Assembly (NCBI GenBank): GCA_038503035.1
Contig: JAVSML010000964.1
Span: forward strand, 248,001 to 312,000
Length of the DNA: 64,000 nucleotides
Direction of reading: 5' to 3'
Origin: Crocodylus rhombifer
Taxonomy: Eukaryota; Chordata; Crocodylia; Crocodylidae
The notes under the pieces are model-generated. The model made no database searches, had not been told where the DNA came from, and saw nothing but the letters and a program-made list of their open reading frames with translations. Position numbers and translations under genes: made by a program. This document shows, in pieces, positions 20,455 through 33,135 of the stretch. Each line of letters opens with the position of its first letter. Within the stretch, counting starts at the first letter, position 1.

Positions 20455-21125
20455 TCACAGTCTACATACATGCCTGTATTAGGGTGCAGTATATTTATTT
20501 ATTTGCTCCACCAAAATGCATGTGTAGCTGGTGACAAGGGCTGGCTGGGGCATGAGGATAGCACCCTTGGGCATTTGTACATTTGCATGTGTTGCAATGT
20601 CAGGCACTTTTAAAAGTGCCTAGCACTGCAATGCATGCATTTCTATAAATGTCAAAATGCATGTCAGCACGCAGAAAATGGGGTGGCGTGCTTTTGAAGT
20701 AAAACACATCAAAGGTGTTCTAGTTCAAAAGCATATTGCTGCCATTTTCTGTGCATTGATGCACATTTTGCTGTTTATACAAATGCATGCACTGCAGGGC
20801 TGGGTGCATCAGCTCGTGTGGTCTTCAGACTCGGTTAATTGAGTCTGCTCTGACATCCTGGATTTCCAGCATGCTGAAGCAGACAAAGGCCCATTGTATA
20901 AATGCCCCTTGTGCCCCAGCCAGCTCCTCTGATGCCTGATGCCACCACCTGTAGCCTGGGGCTGATTCCCCAGGCCCCTGCCAGCCTGAGGCTGTTCCAC
21001 CCTAGTTCAAAGTGCTGCAGTCCTGGGCACACATGTAAATGCAATGCCTGTGCAGTTTTCTCCTGTGCAAACTGTGTCAGAGTTTATTGGGTTGCCTTAA
21101 TGGCATGTGTAGATGCACCCAGTAC
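20455..21125. mobile_element. GTCTACAC-ended non-autonomous DNA transposon, copy
   Basis: The right end GGCATGTGTAGATGCACCC (about 21,101-21,119) is the inverse of the family's left end. The internal GC module GTGCCCCAGCCAGC at 20,911, followed by GGGGCTGATTCCCCAGGCCC, recurs in four other copies in the window. The left border is uncertain. There is no transposase frame. Confidence 0.45.
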
Positions 21126-23065
21126 GGCTGAATAGGTGCCATCTGACAATTTGACTTAGAGAATGTACAAACTTGATGCACATTACTTCTGTTACCATAA
21201 AACATGTATTCTTGGATCAAACCCTGTCAGGTTATGAGCTTAATCCCTGTGTTGTAGTCACATGTTATGGTGAGTCATACTGTATCGGCATCAAAAGTTT
21301 GCATAAAGAGGCCTACATCCCAAAAGGCTTGAGAAGAACCATTCTTGTTTTATCTCTGATCTTTTTTAGGAGGTTTGTTCCTGCCCTTTTAGCCCTAAAC
21401 AGCTTGACAATAGTTTAGATGATCAACACTGCATTATTTTTCCATAAACAGAGCATGGAGACCTGTATTGTTGGTTAGGCAGAGTGAAGTTACTTGGTTG
21501 TCATTTACTGCTTATCATTTATGTACTAACTCCATTTTTTTCCTTTCAAGATTTCAGCCCAAATGGCATTACAGTGGCACAGCCTGACTTGTTACAATGA
21601 AGGGTATGTTTACATTTCAGTTACAATGCTCAAGGGCTTATAAAGCACATGTAAATATTTGAACTTGGCTCATGTTCCCTGGATATGAGTATAAAAGAAA
21701 CTTTAAAAAAAACCAAAAACATAAAATTAGGATCATAGAAGTTAAGAGATAGAAAAGACCTGTTAGCCATGTAGCTCCTTTCTCTGTCTAGGCAAGATTG
21801 TTCCCTATTATATGTGGTAGTATTAATATTAGTATTATATCCCAAGTGTGGATTTCCAAGTGTGAAATTTTTTTCACAGTATTCAGTTCACATTTTTCTC
21901 TTAATTTGAGTGATAACCTTTTACCCACCTAAATTCTCTCTTTTTGGAGGATTTATACTCATTTCTACATTTTTTGTACCCTATGTTCATTGTTTAGTCA
22001 GAGAGATGGTTAGCTGTGGTAGTCTGAAGTCAAACGGAAGGCACGGTAGATTTGCACCTCATAGACAAAATTAGAGATATATCAAAATTTTATGAGATGG
22101 AGGTCACTTCATGAGATGCTCATTAAGTAAGCTCTATTTTCAAAAGCTTTGGCTATATATATCCTAAATTTAGTTACTGTTTAAGCTGCAGATCTTTATG
22201 CATAGCTAGTCCATGCAATCTTTTTGGGAGGCAACCCCATCATGGTGACCTGCTCTCCACAATAATTTTTCTTGAACTTTTCTCTAAATTCTCTTACTTT
22301 TATGAGTATCTTTTTGATAATTTGGTACCAAGAGTTAGAAGTATGATTCTTTCAGAATTCTCTATGAAGGCATCAAGACAGAGGTTGGTAAAAAATGACA
22401 GGAAAGAAGGGATCCTAGAATAGGATATTAAAACTTGTGATATGACATTTACAGTATTTGAATTTTTGGTATCCTTACCTGAAGTGAGGGTGCAAAATGT
22501 TTGTATCTGAGGGGAGTGCCTGATGATAAGGTGTGACTTGATCTTGTTGATGGTATATAGTAGGATCTAGTGCCAGTGGTTAGGACTAGAGAAAATGCTC
22601 TGAAGGTTATATCGTTTCATAATGGCAAGGGGATGTGCTGGAATAGTTTATCATGGCTTGGGGTCCTGGAAGTTGATATGATGTCTTTCTTGGCGGGTAC
22701 TTCATTCAAGTCTATAGGGAGTCTGTGGATTATGTTTAAAAGGCAGACAGGCAAAAGGTAGATCATTCTAGCAGCCTTTTCTGGATTGGCTTCCTTCCAC
22801 CACTCATTTCTATTTTCTGGAGCTCTCAACATACTTAGAATAGATGCACCATAATCAAACTGTATTTAATTAATTCCATGCCTTTTTAGGGCATCTGCTG
22901 GTCAGCCATAATGCCTAAAAAGGACTTTTTTTCAAGGTGATGCATAACTTATCTTCTGTCTCCCACTGTTTTCCCCCAACACATCAGAGATTAGTCACTG
23001 CTTGAAGTGGGGTAATGGGTGGGGTGAGCTGGCATTGCAAGTACTTCTGAGAAACCGCTAAGGTG
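21126..23065. other. AT-rich sequence, no gene recognised
   Basis: Contains a small hairpin, CCTTTTTAGGGCAT (22,881-22,894) with ATGCCTAAAAAGG (22,911-22,923). Nothing else recognised. Confidence 0.4.
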
Positions 23066-23069
23066 CCCA

Positions 23070-23385
23070 GCTGTTACATTCCTGCTCAAACACTCAGGGT
23101 CAAACTCACTGTCAGATTTGGGGTTGGGAATGAATTTTCCTCCAGTTCAGTTTGTCAGGGAGGATTGGCTATTTTTTGTCTTCCTCTGTAGGAAAGGGTA
23201 TGGTTCACTTTCTTTATTCTTGTTGTAGGGTGGGAAATCTTGTGGACTTCTTTGTGCATGATATCTATTCCATGATGGCCTGTTGTTGCAGAAGACACAT
23301 GGCAGTTGTAAAGATTTTGGAGGTCTTGCGCACAATGTTGACTGTGTGCCTCTGTGCATTCAATCATGTAACAGCTGTGTGGTGA
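23070..23385 (+). repeat. Amniote interspersed repeat (GAATTTTCCTCCAG type)
   Basis: The order GGGTTGGGAATGAATTTTCC, TCAGTTTGTCAGGGA, ATTTTTTGTCTTCCTCTGTA and GGTATGGTTCAC matches a repeat I recognise as common in turtles and crocodilians (consensus-like GGAATTTTCCCCCAGGTCAG, then TTCGCCTTCCTCTGCAGC). The family name is not known to me. The frames inside are noise. Confidence 0.5.
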
Positions 23386-26300
23386 CTGTGCTTGATAGAG
23401 CATGTAGGTGCATTTGCCATTCTATGCAGTCACATGTTTAAATGTCAGCATGTCTATGTGCTGGGGCTATGGGTCTCTCCTCATTTTACATCCCTGAACA
23501 TTTGTGCCCTGGGCAGTGGTATATGTTGCATGCACTGGATGATGAGCCCTGGGGCCCATTCAATATGGGGGCCCAGGACTTGTGGGCTATACCTTAAGGC
23601 ACTGGGAAGACTGGACCCAGTGACCAGGTACTTCCTATCATCCCTGTGTTCTGTTCAAGAGGGTTACTTAAGAGGAAGTAATGCTTTAAAGACAAGTTGT
23701 TCTTTAAAAAAAGAGTTGAGACCAATGTACTCTTGATAATGGGACTTCTACCCTTTCGCCTTCACTTAGGCCTCTTCAAAAATGTTACCCAGGGCTTATT
23801 AACTTCCCCTTCTGTGATGCGCTGCCCCTATGGATGGAGTAACTCCTTTTTCTTTCCCTTTGTTTTCAGGTTGCAGTACAAATGGAGCTGCTTGCTATTT
23901 TAAGAGTTTTATTTTAAAATGTCAGTGATTCTTTTGTCAATATTCCCTCCTACCCCATTTTAAAAACAACTACATTAGTATTTTCATGTTTCAAATCTTG
24001 AAAAAATCAAGGAAAATATCTGGAAACAGAACATCTCTTGTTACATTTTTCAAGGATGTTTACTTCTCCGGTTTACTTCAAGCTGTTAATTTGCTCTCTA
24101 CTTTTCCTCTCAGACCTTTATCATGATCACTGTTTTTCATAGCTGTCTCCTGCATTCAGTATCCATATTTTGAATTATTTCCCCCTTAGCTTGCATATTT
24201 CCAAATTGAATCCTATGTTGCTGTTGTCTACTCATACTCAGAATCTCTGTAGGTCTCTATTGTTGCTCTGCTTTTTTAGTACTTCTCATTATTTTTCAAA
24301 TTGTACTGATGTGCAGGTTCTTTTTTAGGTTATGCATGCTGATTATGGAAATGGACCTAATACAGAACCAAATCCTCATCAGATGCAAAAGGACTCTCTT
24401 TACTATCAACTCAGTATTTGCAATTTATGATGATACCCAGAAACAGGGTGATGAACATCAGGCCTTGCACACTAATAGAGACTACTTGACTCACTAAGGC
24501 ATCTGCACAATTTTATTGTTCTATTCCATAGGGGCTTTTTGGACTCTTCATTTGACACTACACCAAGAACCACATTCAGGTGAAGTTTTCTAGCACTGCT
24601 ATTGAAAGGCAAATTCAGCTCCTAAAAATGGAGGCCCCAGTTCTGGAAAGTAGCCCAATTGGAAGATGCCACTCCTGTGTGAAATCCTATTGATTGGGAA
24701 TAAGGGTCTGATTGTGTTGATACTTTTGAAGCATGAGGCTCTATGCTGATGTAATGTTAACAGTCTGTTTTACCCTACATGGAAACTGGAAAGTGAAGAA
24801 GTGAAGTAGAAAATCCTGGATCTTGTAGTTTTGCCTTTACTTTGGCCAGCATAGAAGAAGAGAATGTCAGCTTAAGCTTTTTAATCTTAACTGTGACTTG
24901 GTTCAATAGGGTTAATTATACATAACTAGTATTATTTTTATAGCTAAATCCTTTTTTTTTTTTCCTTTGAAGGCAATTAATGTAAAAATATAATTTGTTG
25001 TTGTGACCTGAAGTTTTACTAAAGAGCTGGCCAGGATAGCAGCGATCAAAAAGATTTTGTATCTGATTGTATTGTTCTATGTTATTTGTTGTGCTTCCCA
25101 CTTTGGTATCAGCTGATAAGCACACTTCAAGGAACAGCAACAAAAAAAAAGCTTCTGTTGATTGTTGACCATTGCAACAAAAATTGATTGTGCTCTGATG
25201 GTATTTTACCATGGGTAATTAGAAAAATATACTAAAGGTTAAATGTTCCATTAGAGGATAGGGATGTTCTGTATTGCACGAACACTATTGAAAATAAAGA
25301 AAGACACCAGGACTCCTTTTTTTGAAGGTATAGAAAGAAAAATCTCTAGAGGAATTCTTTTTTCTGACCTATCCAGCTGATCTAGTGTTCAACTAAGTCC
25401 TGCACTGGCTCTTTTATGAAGGCTAAAAATAGGGGCATAGCTAATAACTTATATAATTTGTGTACCATTGGATAAATCTTTCAAATAAGGATTTCTTTGC
25501 TAAATCTGACAGATTGTAATGCTAAATTATATGTTAGGAGGCAGCAAAGGATACTTTTCTGACCTAGGACTGTCTCCCTGGTAAATTTGAAAGGGAGCAA
25601 ACAAGGGACATGTTTAAAGATCTTCAGGAAAAGACTGCAAGGAACTTTTAAAAGTGCTGGCAACCTAAATTTAGGAGTTCCTGCTACTCCCCATGTAATT
25701 AACACTTATATTATTGTAGCATTCAAAGGAAAGGATTGGGATCAGTGCCACTTTGTGCTGGTGTCCTGTGTAATCCATGATGGGACTTTGCCTGGTATAG
25801 GCACATATATTTTAACAATATTTAGGACTGAGCTACCAAAGCTCAAGCAAATGAAGACCCTTTTGGGCTGAGACAAGGCTTTATTAGTAGTCTTCATGCA
25901 AAGGTTAGAAATGACAGTAACATTTTCCAGACTGCAGCATCCTCAAGCTAGTGTGCTAAATTTTACTCTTTATTTTTAAAAAAAAATGCTGGAGCAGAGT
26001 GTTGGGACAAAAGAAATATTTATTAACTTTGTAATGGGATTAAGGAGAATTGGAAGAGAGTGATCATTAACCCAAGGGATAAACATTATATATCCAACCA
26101 ATGTTATCCAACCATCATTGACTTGGAAAACCAATTTAAGTTGAGCCCTTTTTAATTGCTTCTCTGTGTACATTAACTCAAATCAAGGAAAGGGGCAGAA
26201 GTATTTATTTTTCACTCTGTCATATTTTTGTTGTGAATTTCTAATTTTTTATTAATATAATGGATTTAAACAGATATGTCAGGCTCACAATCTAAATGGC

Positions 26301-26515
26301 TTTTTCCTACTCCAGAAAATTAAGTCCTTTTATTGTAGCAAATGTCACCAGTGGTTTCAGAATACCAAAATGCTTAGGAAGAAGCCCAGAATTGTTGTCA
26401 CCATGTCAAAAAAGTACATTATAATACAATTGTAACAATATTTGTTTTCTGTCTACTCATAGTATTACTTATAATTGCAAGCTGTTGCTGCAATATATGT
26501 ACAAATGTAGATAAT
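23386..26515. other. AT-rich sequence, no gene recognised
   Basis: Long stretch without recognised repeats or exons. T- and A-runs occur at about 24,952-24,964 and 25,141-25,150. All frames lack domain features. Confidence 0.4.
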
Positions 26516-26517
26516 CC

Positions 26518-26955
26518 ACGGCATGTCTACACAAGTTGTTTACTTCGCAGTAGGCTAATTACCTAGGCAGTAAATGTCTCCTGTCTATACCTGTGCTCCT
26601 ATTAACTTAGAGTAAACTAATGAACTCTGCAGCAGGATAATACTTGTATTTACTAAAAAACTCTGCAGCAATGCACATGTAGACGCTGCCCAAGGTTGGG
26701 GCAGAAGGGTGCTTCAGTATGTGGGCTGTCTGCCAGCTAGCCATGCACTGAAGCACCTTTGTATCCCAGCCAGCCCAGCTGCAGCAGGTTGAGCTGGAGG
26801 GAGCAGTCCCTGGCTGTCAGGTTGACCCTCTGGGCCCCCTCCCAGCTAGGACTGCTCCAACCGGTTTAACGTGCTGTGTTCCTGGGTGCATAAGAAGATG
26901 CTCCAGAGCTTATTCAAGCACATTACTATGTGTATGTAAATACACCCCCCGTGAG
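26518..26955. mobile_element. GTCTACAC-ended non-autonomous DNA transposon, copy
   Basis: Begins near GGCATGTCTACACAAG (26,521). It contains GCAATGCACATGTAGACGC, the CCCAGCCAGCCC module at 26,765 preceded by GAAGCACC, and CCTCTGGGCCCCCTCCCAG. It ends near TGTGTATGTAAATACACC. Non-coding. Clearly related to the copies near 50.8 and 63.6 kb. Confidence 0.5.
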
Positions 26956-29289
26956 GAAGCCCGTGTCTATTAACCTGGGGTGAGGAAAGTTCACATGACT
27001 AAAGACTAGTAGGGTTAAGCTTTAGATTGACAAGTGCCTGCAACTGTGTGTTTTGTTTTGTTTTTAAATTGAAAGCAACGTCATGAAATGGGAGTTCCTC
27101 AGCTGGTTTTACTTTGTATATCAGTCTAAGTATGTGGGAGTAGACCCCTACAGCTGTATGCTGCTAAAAAAGCATGGGAAACACCCCATTGTGGGAGACA
27201 CTTATATATTTCCATGCCCTAAAGGGCTTAGAAAATGAATAGAAAGACCAAAGGTGGAAAAGGACATTTTTTACAATGTTGGTTACCAAAACTGAAATGA
27301 ATAAAGTTTTAAGTAAATATATATGTGTATACATAACATAGATGCATGTGTGTGAATGTTTTTAAAACCCTTACAAAGCCAAACCTTTTTGACCAGAAAA
27401 ACATGTTTTTTCTGCCAGCTTTAATGCGTGATAGTAAATAACTGCCAAAATAAGATTTTGCTGCAGTTATAGCTACATTTCAGATGTGACTGAGTGAACC
27501 CAGCTTGTCTAACTTGCAAGGAGCTTTGAAATTAGTTGGGCAAAATAAATATGGGGAATCATTATAACACTTAGATTGAGATCATGGCACATTACAAGAT
27601 GTATTTCAACGTTGACCTTGAACCCCACTTCGTTGGTAATATGCATATTAAGCTTTTGAAAGCCAACATTATTTTACTGATTAAATAACATTTTTGCTTG
27701 TGGTGAAACTAGGAATTTTCATCATGTATTTAAATGCTTTTCTCTAGGTGAGAAAAGAAACAGTGAAAAGTTAAATTTTACTAGTTTCTTTTAGGTACAA
27801 AATAGCCCATAGACCTCCACATAAACCATTTTCCCTTTGTCAGCACATCAGAAGGTAAATGCTCAGTGCTAAATCTTGGAACTGCTTGTATATGGAACTT
27901 CATGGCATGCCTGTCAGATGTTCTGATTCATTTTTAGGACTCTGAAATATCACAGCTATAAAAGATTTAAAAGTTCAGCACAGATCTTGCCACTCGATTC
28001 AAAGAACTGTATTCATTAACTGTTTACCTGCCCTTTACATACCCTCTATGCTCAAAACTGGAATTGGCATGCGAACAATGAGCAATGCACCAGTATTATG
28101 CTAATGTTCTGCTTTGCATATTCACCCCCATGCCACTCTGCAGAAGTTCTTTAACTTTCATGGTAAGCTGTACTTAAATGATGCAGAGACACTTAAAAAT
28201 GAAATAGAGGCATGTGAAAGTTTCAAGATATATCAAAATGCATTCAGTGACCTTTCTTCCCCTGTTCCCTCCTCCCACACCAACATGTATTTATAAATGC
28301 AAAATACTTCTGCATAGGCTTGGTGCAGTTTTCCTGCTTGATGGATAAATTTAGCCTTGCAACTCTGTCAACCATAGGAGCAAAAATATGGACAGGTGGC
28401 TCTAGCCTTGAAAGTTCTGTTTAAACATGCTGACAACAAGGCTGTGGGCCAAGGTCATCTTGATTTCATAGTGCAGATTTCAGTGCTGCATGCAGGGTTG
28501 CACAATATAAATTTGATCCCCCTACTCACCTCTAAATCCGCTCTGATTTCTTTAAAATGAAAGCCAGTCAGTGCTTGAAACTATTTAAAAAGTTGCATAC
28601 AAATAAGTAGCAGGACTCCTGCTCTAGCTCCAGCCCTTTCCCATTCAAGGGCTGCCTTTTATTTACTGTGAATTTTTGGCCATTCCTTATGATGGTGAGC
28701 ACCTAAATATCATGGATCTGTATTCATGTTCCTGGGAGATGCTCTGGAATGTAAACTTTCATAATGACAGCCCCTTCAAACTCCTTTCAGTCTTGTCAAG
28801 TTTACTTTTTAAAAACAGAGGAGTAATCTTGCTGCTTTCAATGGCAGCAACTCTCTAGGCAACTGCTGAATTTATAACAATACAGATGGTGCCTGCCATT
28901 TCTTTTTTTCAGCGCTACTCTGCACTCCTAGTCTGACATGTGGAACTTGTTTTATACCATAATGCGGCAGCTGGAGACACTTTTCTTAGAGGTAAAAGCA
29001 GTTTTGCTTGCATTTTTCTTGGCAGCATTGAATTTTGCCCACCTGCAGGCAAGATTAATTTTTTTTTCTTCTGCAATGGCAGAGCTCGTGATGGTGATCT
29101 GATTTGAAATTATTTGGCACTCTGCCCTTTCCTCACAGCCACCATAAACTGACACAGCTAAGCATCCCTCCGTTAACAAATAGCAACGATTTCAGACAGG
29201 CACCCAGATAACTCTGCATATGCAGCGAACAAGGCATGCAAAATATTTAAACGGAAACTTTACCCTTTGGGTTGTCCCTCAGTCACATG
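26956..29289. other. AT-rich sequence, no gene recognised
   Basis: No repeat or exon recognised. The region around 27,600-28,000 is low in CpG and rich in ATGCAT/ATTAA words; I cannot tell from one sequence whether it is conserved. Confidence 0.4.
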
Positions 29290-32052
29290 AGGGGCAACCC
29301 TCCTGCTAGCTGACACCAACCCAGACATAGTGGCTCACTGAAAGGTTGTGGGACCCAATGCATGACTGGGTGGTAAATATCAAGGGCTATAGGCTGTACA
29401 GGAGGGACAGCACAGGGAGGAAAGGCAGGGGTGTGGTACTCTACATTAAGAAGGAATACACATCCTCACCAGCTACCACAGAGTCAGAGGAGGGGCACAC
29501 AGAAGTGCTCTGGGTTAGAATACAAGGCAGTCGAAGGGAAAGAGACTTAACTGTGGGGGTCTACTACAGACCACCCAACCAAGGGTGGTAGACCAGGAAT
29601 TTTTAAGTCAGCTCACAGAGGTAGTTAGGTCAAAGGACGTGGTCATCACGGGTGACCTGAACTTTCCAGACATCTGCTGGGAAAAGCAGTCAGCTAGGTC
29701 TGACTGCTCACGTAGGTTCCTAGCCAAAATGCAGGATCTCCATCTAACCCAGGAGGTGCACAGCCCCACCAGGGGACATACCTTGTTGGACCTGGTGCTG
29801 GCCACAGGTAATGACCTGGTGAGGGGCTGCAGGTGCTCGACCACCCGGGTGACAGTGATCATCGCCTGCTGGAATTCACCATCCAGTGCAAGGTGGCAAA
29901 AGCCTGCAGCAAGGCAGCAGCCCTAGATTTCAGGAGGGCAGACTTCAATGAGCTAAGGAGAATAGTCGGGGAAGCACTGAGGTCCCAGAGGGGAGGGGAG
30001 CCAGGTGTCCAAAAAGAGTGGTTGCTCCTTAAGGAGATGATCCTCCAAGCCCAAAGGGAGGTAAACCCAATATGGATCAAAGGGAGCATGAGGGCACAAA
30101 AGTCCCCATGGCTCACCAAAAGCATCTGGGAATGTCTTCTAGCTAAAAGGGAGGTGTACACCATGGAAGGGAGGGGCCATAATCAGGGACGACTATACTG
30201 TGGTTGCTCGGGGATGCAGGGGGGTGGTCAGGAAGGCCAAGGCGGAGACGGAACTGGGACTAGCTTCCCGATCAAGGACAACAAGAAGTCCTTTTTTAAA
30301 TACATAGGGGCATAAAGAAGGTTCTGGGTAATGTGGGGCCCCTGTAAGACATGCTAGGAAATTTGGTCGTCACTCCAGAGGACAAAGCTAACCTATTTAA
30401 TGACTTCTTTGCCTCCATCTTCCTGAGCAGGGACCAGATCAGGCCTTCCACTGGGCCCCCCCTCAGGCACCTGGGGAGGTGCACATAGGCCAAGAGTTAG
30501 GGAGGATCTAGTCAGGGAACTTCTGGAGGGACAGGATGTACTTAAATCAGCTTGTCTGGACGATCTCCATCCCAGAGTGATGAGGGAATTAGCTGAGGTC
30601 ATTGCGGGACCCCTGGCACCGCTTTCCAAGCACTCATGGTGCTCTGGTGGACTGGCTCAGAGGACTGGAAGAGGTCCAATGTGGTTCCCATTTTCAAAAA
30701 AGGAAGGAAAAAGGACCCAGGGAACTATAGGCCAGTTAATCTTACCTCGATCCTGGGTGAACTTTTTGAGAGAATTATTCTGGCACATGTCCACGAGGGG
30801 CCAGCAGGGAGATTATGCTTAGGGGCAACCAAAATGGGTTCATTAGAGGCAGGTCCTGTCAAAACAACCTGGTGGCCTTCTATGACCACATCACCAAATC
30901 CTTAGATGCAGGGGTAGCAGGGGACATAGTCTTTCGGAAAGCCTTCGACGTTGTCTCTCATCCCATTCTCATTAAGAAACTGGGGGACTGTGGTGTCAAA
31001 TGGGTCGCCAACTGGCTGGAGGGCTGCACCCAGAGAGTGGTGGTGGATGGGTCATTTTTGACCTGGAAGGATGTGGGCAGTGGGGTTCCGCAGGGCTTGG
31101 TCCTCGGGCCCGCACTGTTCAACATCTTCATCAGTGACTTGGACGAGGGGGTAAAAAGCACCCTGTTCAAATTTGCTGATGACACTAAGATGTAGGGGGA
31201 TGTGGGCATGTTAGAAGGAAGTAATAGGCTACAATCAGACCTAGACAGATTACAGTGGTGGATGGATGAGAACAGGATGGGATTCAACAATGACAAGTGC
31301 AAGGCGATGCACCTGGGGAGGAAGAACCAGTACCGTACGTACAGGCTGGGGACCTCCCTTCTTATCAGTGCAGAGGCAGAAAAGGATCTTGGAGTCATCA
31401 TTGATTCCAAGATGAACATGGGCCAGCAGTGTGGGGATGCAGTCAGGAAGGCCAACCGCACCTTGTCATGCATCCATAGATGCATCTCAAGCAGGTCGGG
31501 AGGTGATCCTCTCCCTCTATGCAGCACTGGTCAGGCCGCAGCTGCAGTACTGCATCCTGTTCTGGGTGCTGCACTTCAAGAGGGATGTGGACAACATGGA
31601 GAGGGTCCAGAGGAGGGCTGCTCGCATGATCAGGGAGCAGCAGGGCAGGCACTACAAGGAGAGGCTACGGGACCTGAACCTGTTCAGCCTCCATAAGAGA
31701 AGGCTGAGGGGGGATCTAGTGGCCTGTTACAAACTAGTCAGAGGGTACCAGCAGGCATTGGGGGAGTCCCTGTTTCCCTGAGTACTACTAGGAGTGATTA
31801 GAAATAATGGTCACAACTTGGCAGAAGGTAAATTCAGATTAGACATCAGGAGGCGCTACTTCACTGTCAGGGCGGTTAGGATCTGGAACCAAGTGAAGTG
31901 GTGCTGGCTTCTACCCTGGGGATCTTTAAGACAAGGCTTGACAATCACCTTGCTGGGTCGTTTGACCCCAGTACTTGTTCCTGCCATGGCAGGGGGTCAG
32001 ACTTGATGATCTGCTCAGGTCCCTTCTGACCCTACTAACTATGAAACTATGA
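29290..32052 (+). mobile_element. CR1 LINE, about 2.76 kb, endonuclease plus reverse transcriptase
   Basis: The longest continuous CR1 copy here. It begins inside the endonuclease coding region, so it is 5'-truncated. It passes through linker, reverse transcriptase and C-terminal region, then the 3' untranslated region with GGAGGCGCTACTTCACTGTC and GATGATCTGCTCAGGTCCCT. It ends with ACTATGAAACTATGAT, the CR1 terminal repeat type. The subfamily differs from the 13.7-kb and 38-kb copies (for example [13 protein letters not shown] versus RSGLAKFADDTKL). No target duplication was found. Confidence 0.93.
29346..31781 (+). pseudogene. CR1 ORF2 remnant: endonuclease and reverse transcriptase
   Basis: The former ORF2 has an APE-type endonuclease that nicks target DNA and a reverse transcriptase that copies the RNA. 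Endonuclease pieces: 29,346-29,591 (YRRDSTGRKGRGVVLYIKK, VGVYYRPPNQ) and 29,585-29,830 (VVITGDLNFPDICWE, the GDxN motif, and HTLLDLVLA), overlapping by frameshift. The DHRLLEF motif follows at about 29,857 in a third frame, then the linker to 30,300. RT pieces: 30,660-30,790 (EDWKRSNVVPIFKKG, GNYRPVNLTSILGE) and 30,815-31,195 ([37 protein letters not shown]). The FADD catalytic pair is intact, but a TAG stop follows it by a few residues. The C-terminal part is at 31,202-31,781. At least five frame changes make it non-functional. Confidence 0.92.
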
Positions 32053-32790
32053 TACCTAACATTTAATTATAAAAAACAAACAAAAATGAGCTTCATTGCT
32101 GCAAGAAAGAAATTAAACTTAATAATACTGAGCTTAAAACTTAATACTGCATGAGGATCATGTGATTAAAGTTCAAAGTGCAAGCATGCGATAATCATAG
32201 GAAAAATGGTAATTTCTTAATCTCTCTCACACATGAGCTGATCACATGTTGTTAACTAAACAGGTTTCAAGAGGTTTATTGGATTTGTCAATAGTTTGTT
32301 GATCAATTGCATAATTCTGGTTTTTATTTTTAATTTTCTTTTCCTTGCCAGTTTTGGAGGTGGTGCCCAGGAGCTACACAAAATGGAATCACATAAAAAC
32401 ACCAATCTCTCCTTTCCAGTGATTTCATGTATACTCACCATGTTACATGCGGTGATCTGGTCTCAGATTCTGGTCTCAGATGCATTTGTATAAATCTGGG
32501 TTTACTTCATTGACTTTCATTATCACTTCAGAACAAGACTCCAGGACCCTTTCCCTTACCTCTTAATATTCCTTTGGAGCTACAAGCTTAGAACAGCACT
32601 AAATTATGAGAAAACTCTGTGCAGCATTCAAGGCCTCTTGCTGATACTTCTAGAAACTGCCCAACCTGCCCTCGCCATATACTGGCAAGAAACGTAGCTC
32701 ACTCAATTATATTATAGTGATATGCTTCTTAACATACATTTGCTACTATGGTTATTGACAATGTTCACCACCAATTCTCTTTGTTTAAGG
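32053..32790. other. AT-rich sequence, nothing recognised
   Basis: No domain-bearing frame or repeat end seen. Confidence 0.4.
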
Positions 32791-33013
32791 CAGGGGTGGG
32801 GAAAATTGGGCCTATGGGCCAAATCCATCCAGGCAGGCAATTTCATTCAGCTTCCACATGGGTGCCTACTAATTTACTGTATCTGGCCTGGTCCTGTGCT
32901 GCCCCTGCTGTGCTCACATGGGACTATGCCCTGCTCTCTCCCATGGGGGCAGTGTGTGTTGCGCTCCTACCTTTGCCTACAGGATGGTTCTTATCCTGGT
33001 GCCAAAGGTAGGG

Positions 33014-33031
33014 CAGCAGCAGCAGCAGCAG
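33014..33031 (+). repeat. (CAG)6 trinucleotide repeat
   Basis: Six perfect CAG units. CAG/TGG-rich impure sequence continues to about 33,095. Confidence 0.9.
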
Positions 33032-33094
33032 TGGGCAGGCAAGGGAAGGATGGTGGCAGGTGGCAGGGAAGTAGCAGTGGCAGCAGTGGCAGCA

Positions 33095-33135
33095 GGGGGG
33101 GGGCAGGAAGCGGGGGGGGGGGGCGGGGGGGGGGG
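33095..33135 (+). repeat. Poly-G tract with G-quadruplex potential
   Basis: Runs of 9, 12 and 11 G (33,095-33,103, 33,112-33,123 and 33,125-33,135) are separated by short loops. This easily meets the four-run rule for a G-quadruplex on the plus strand. Such runs are also prone to base-calling length errors. Confidence 0.85.
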
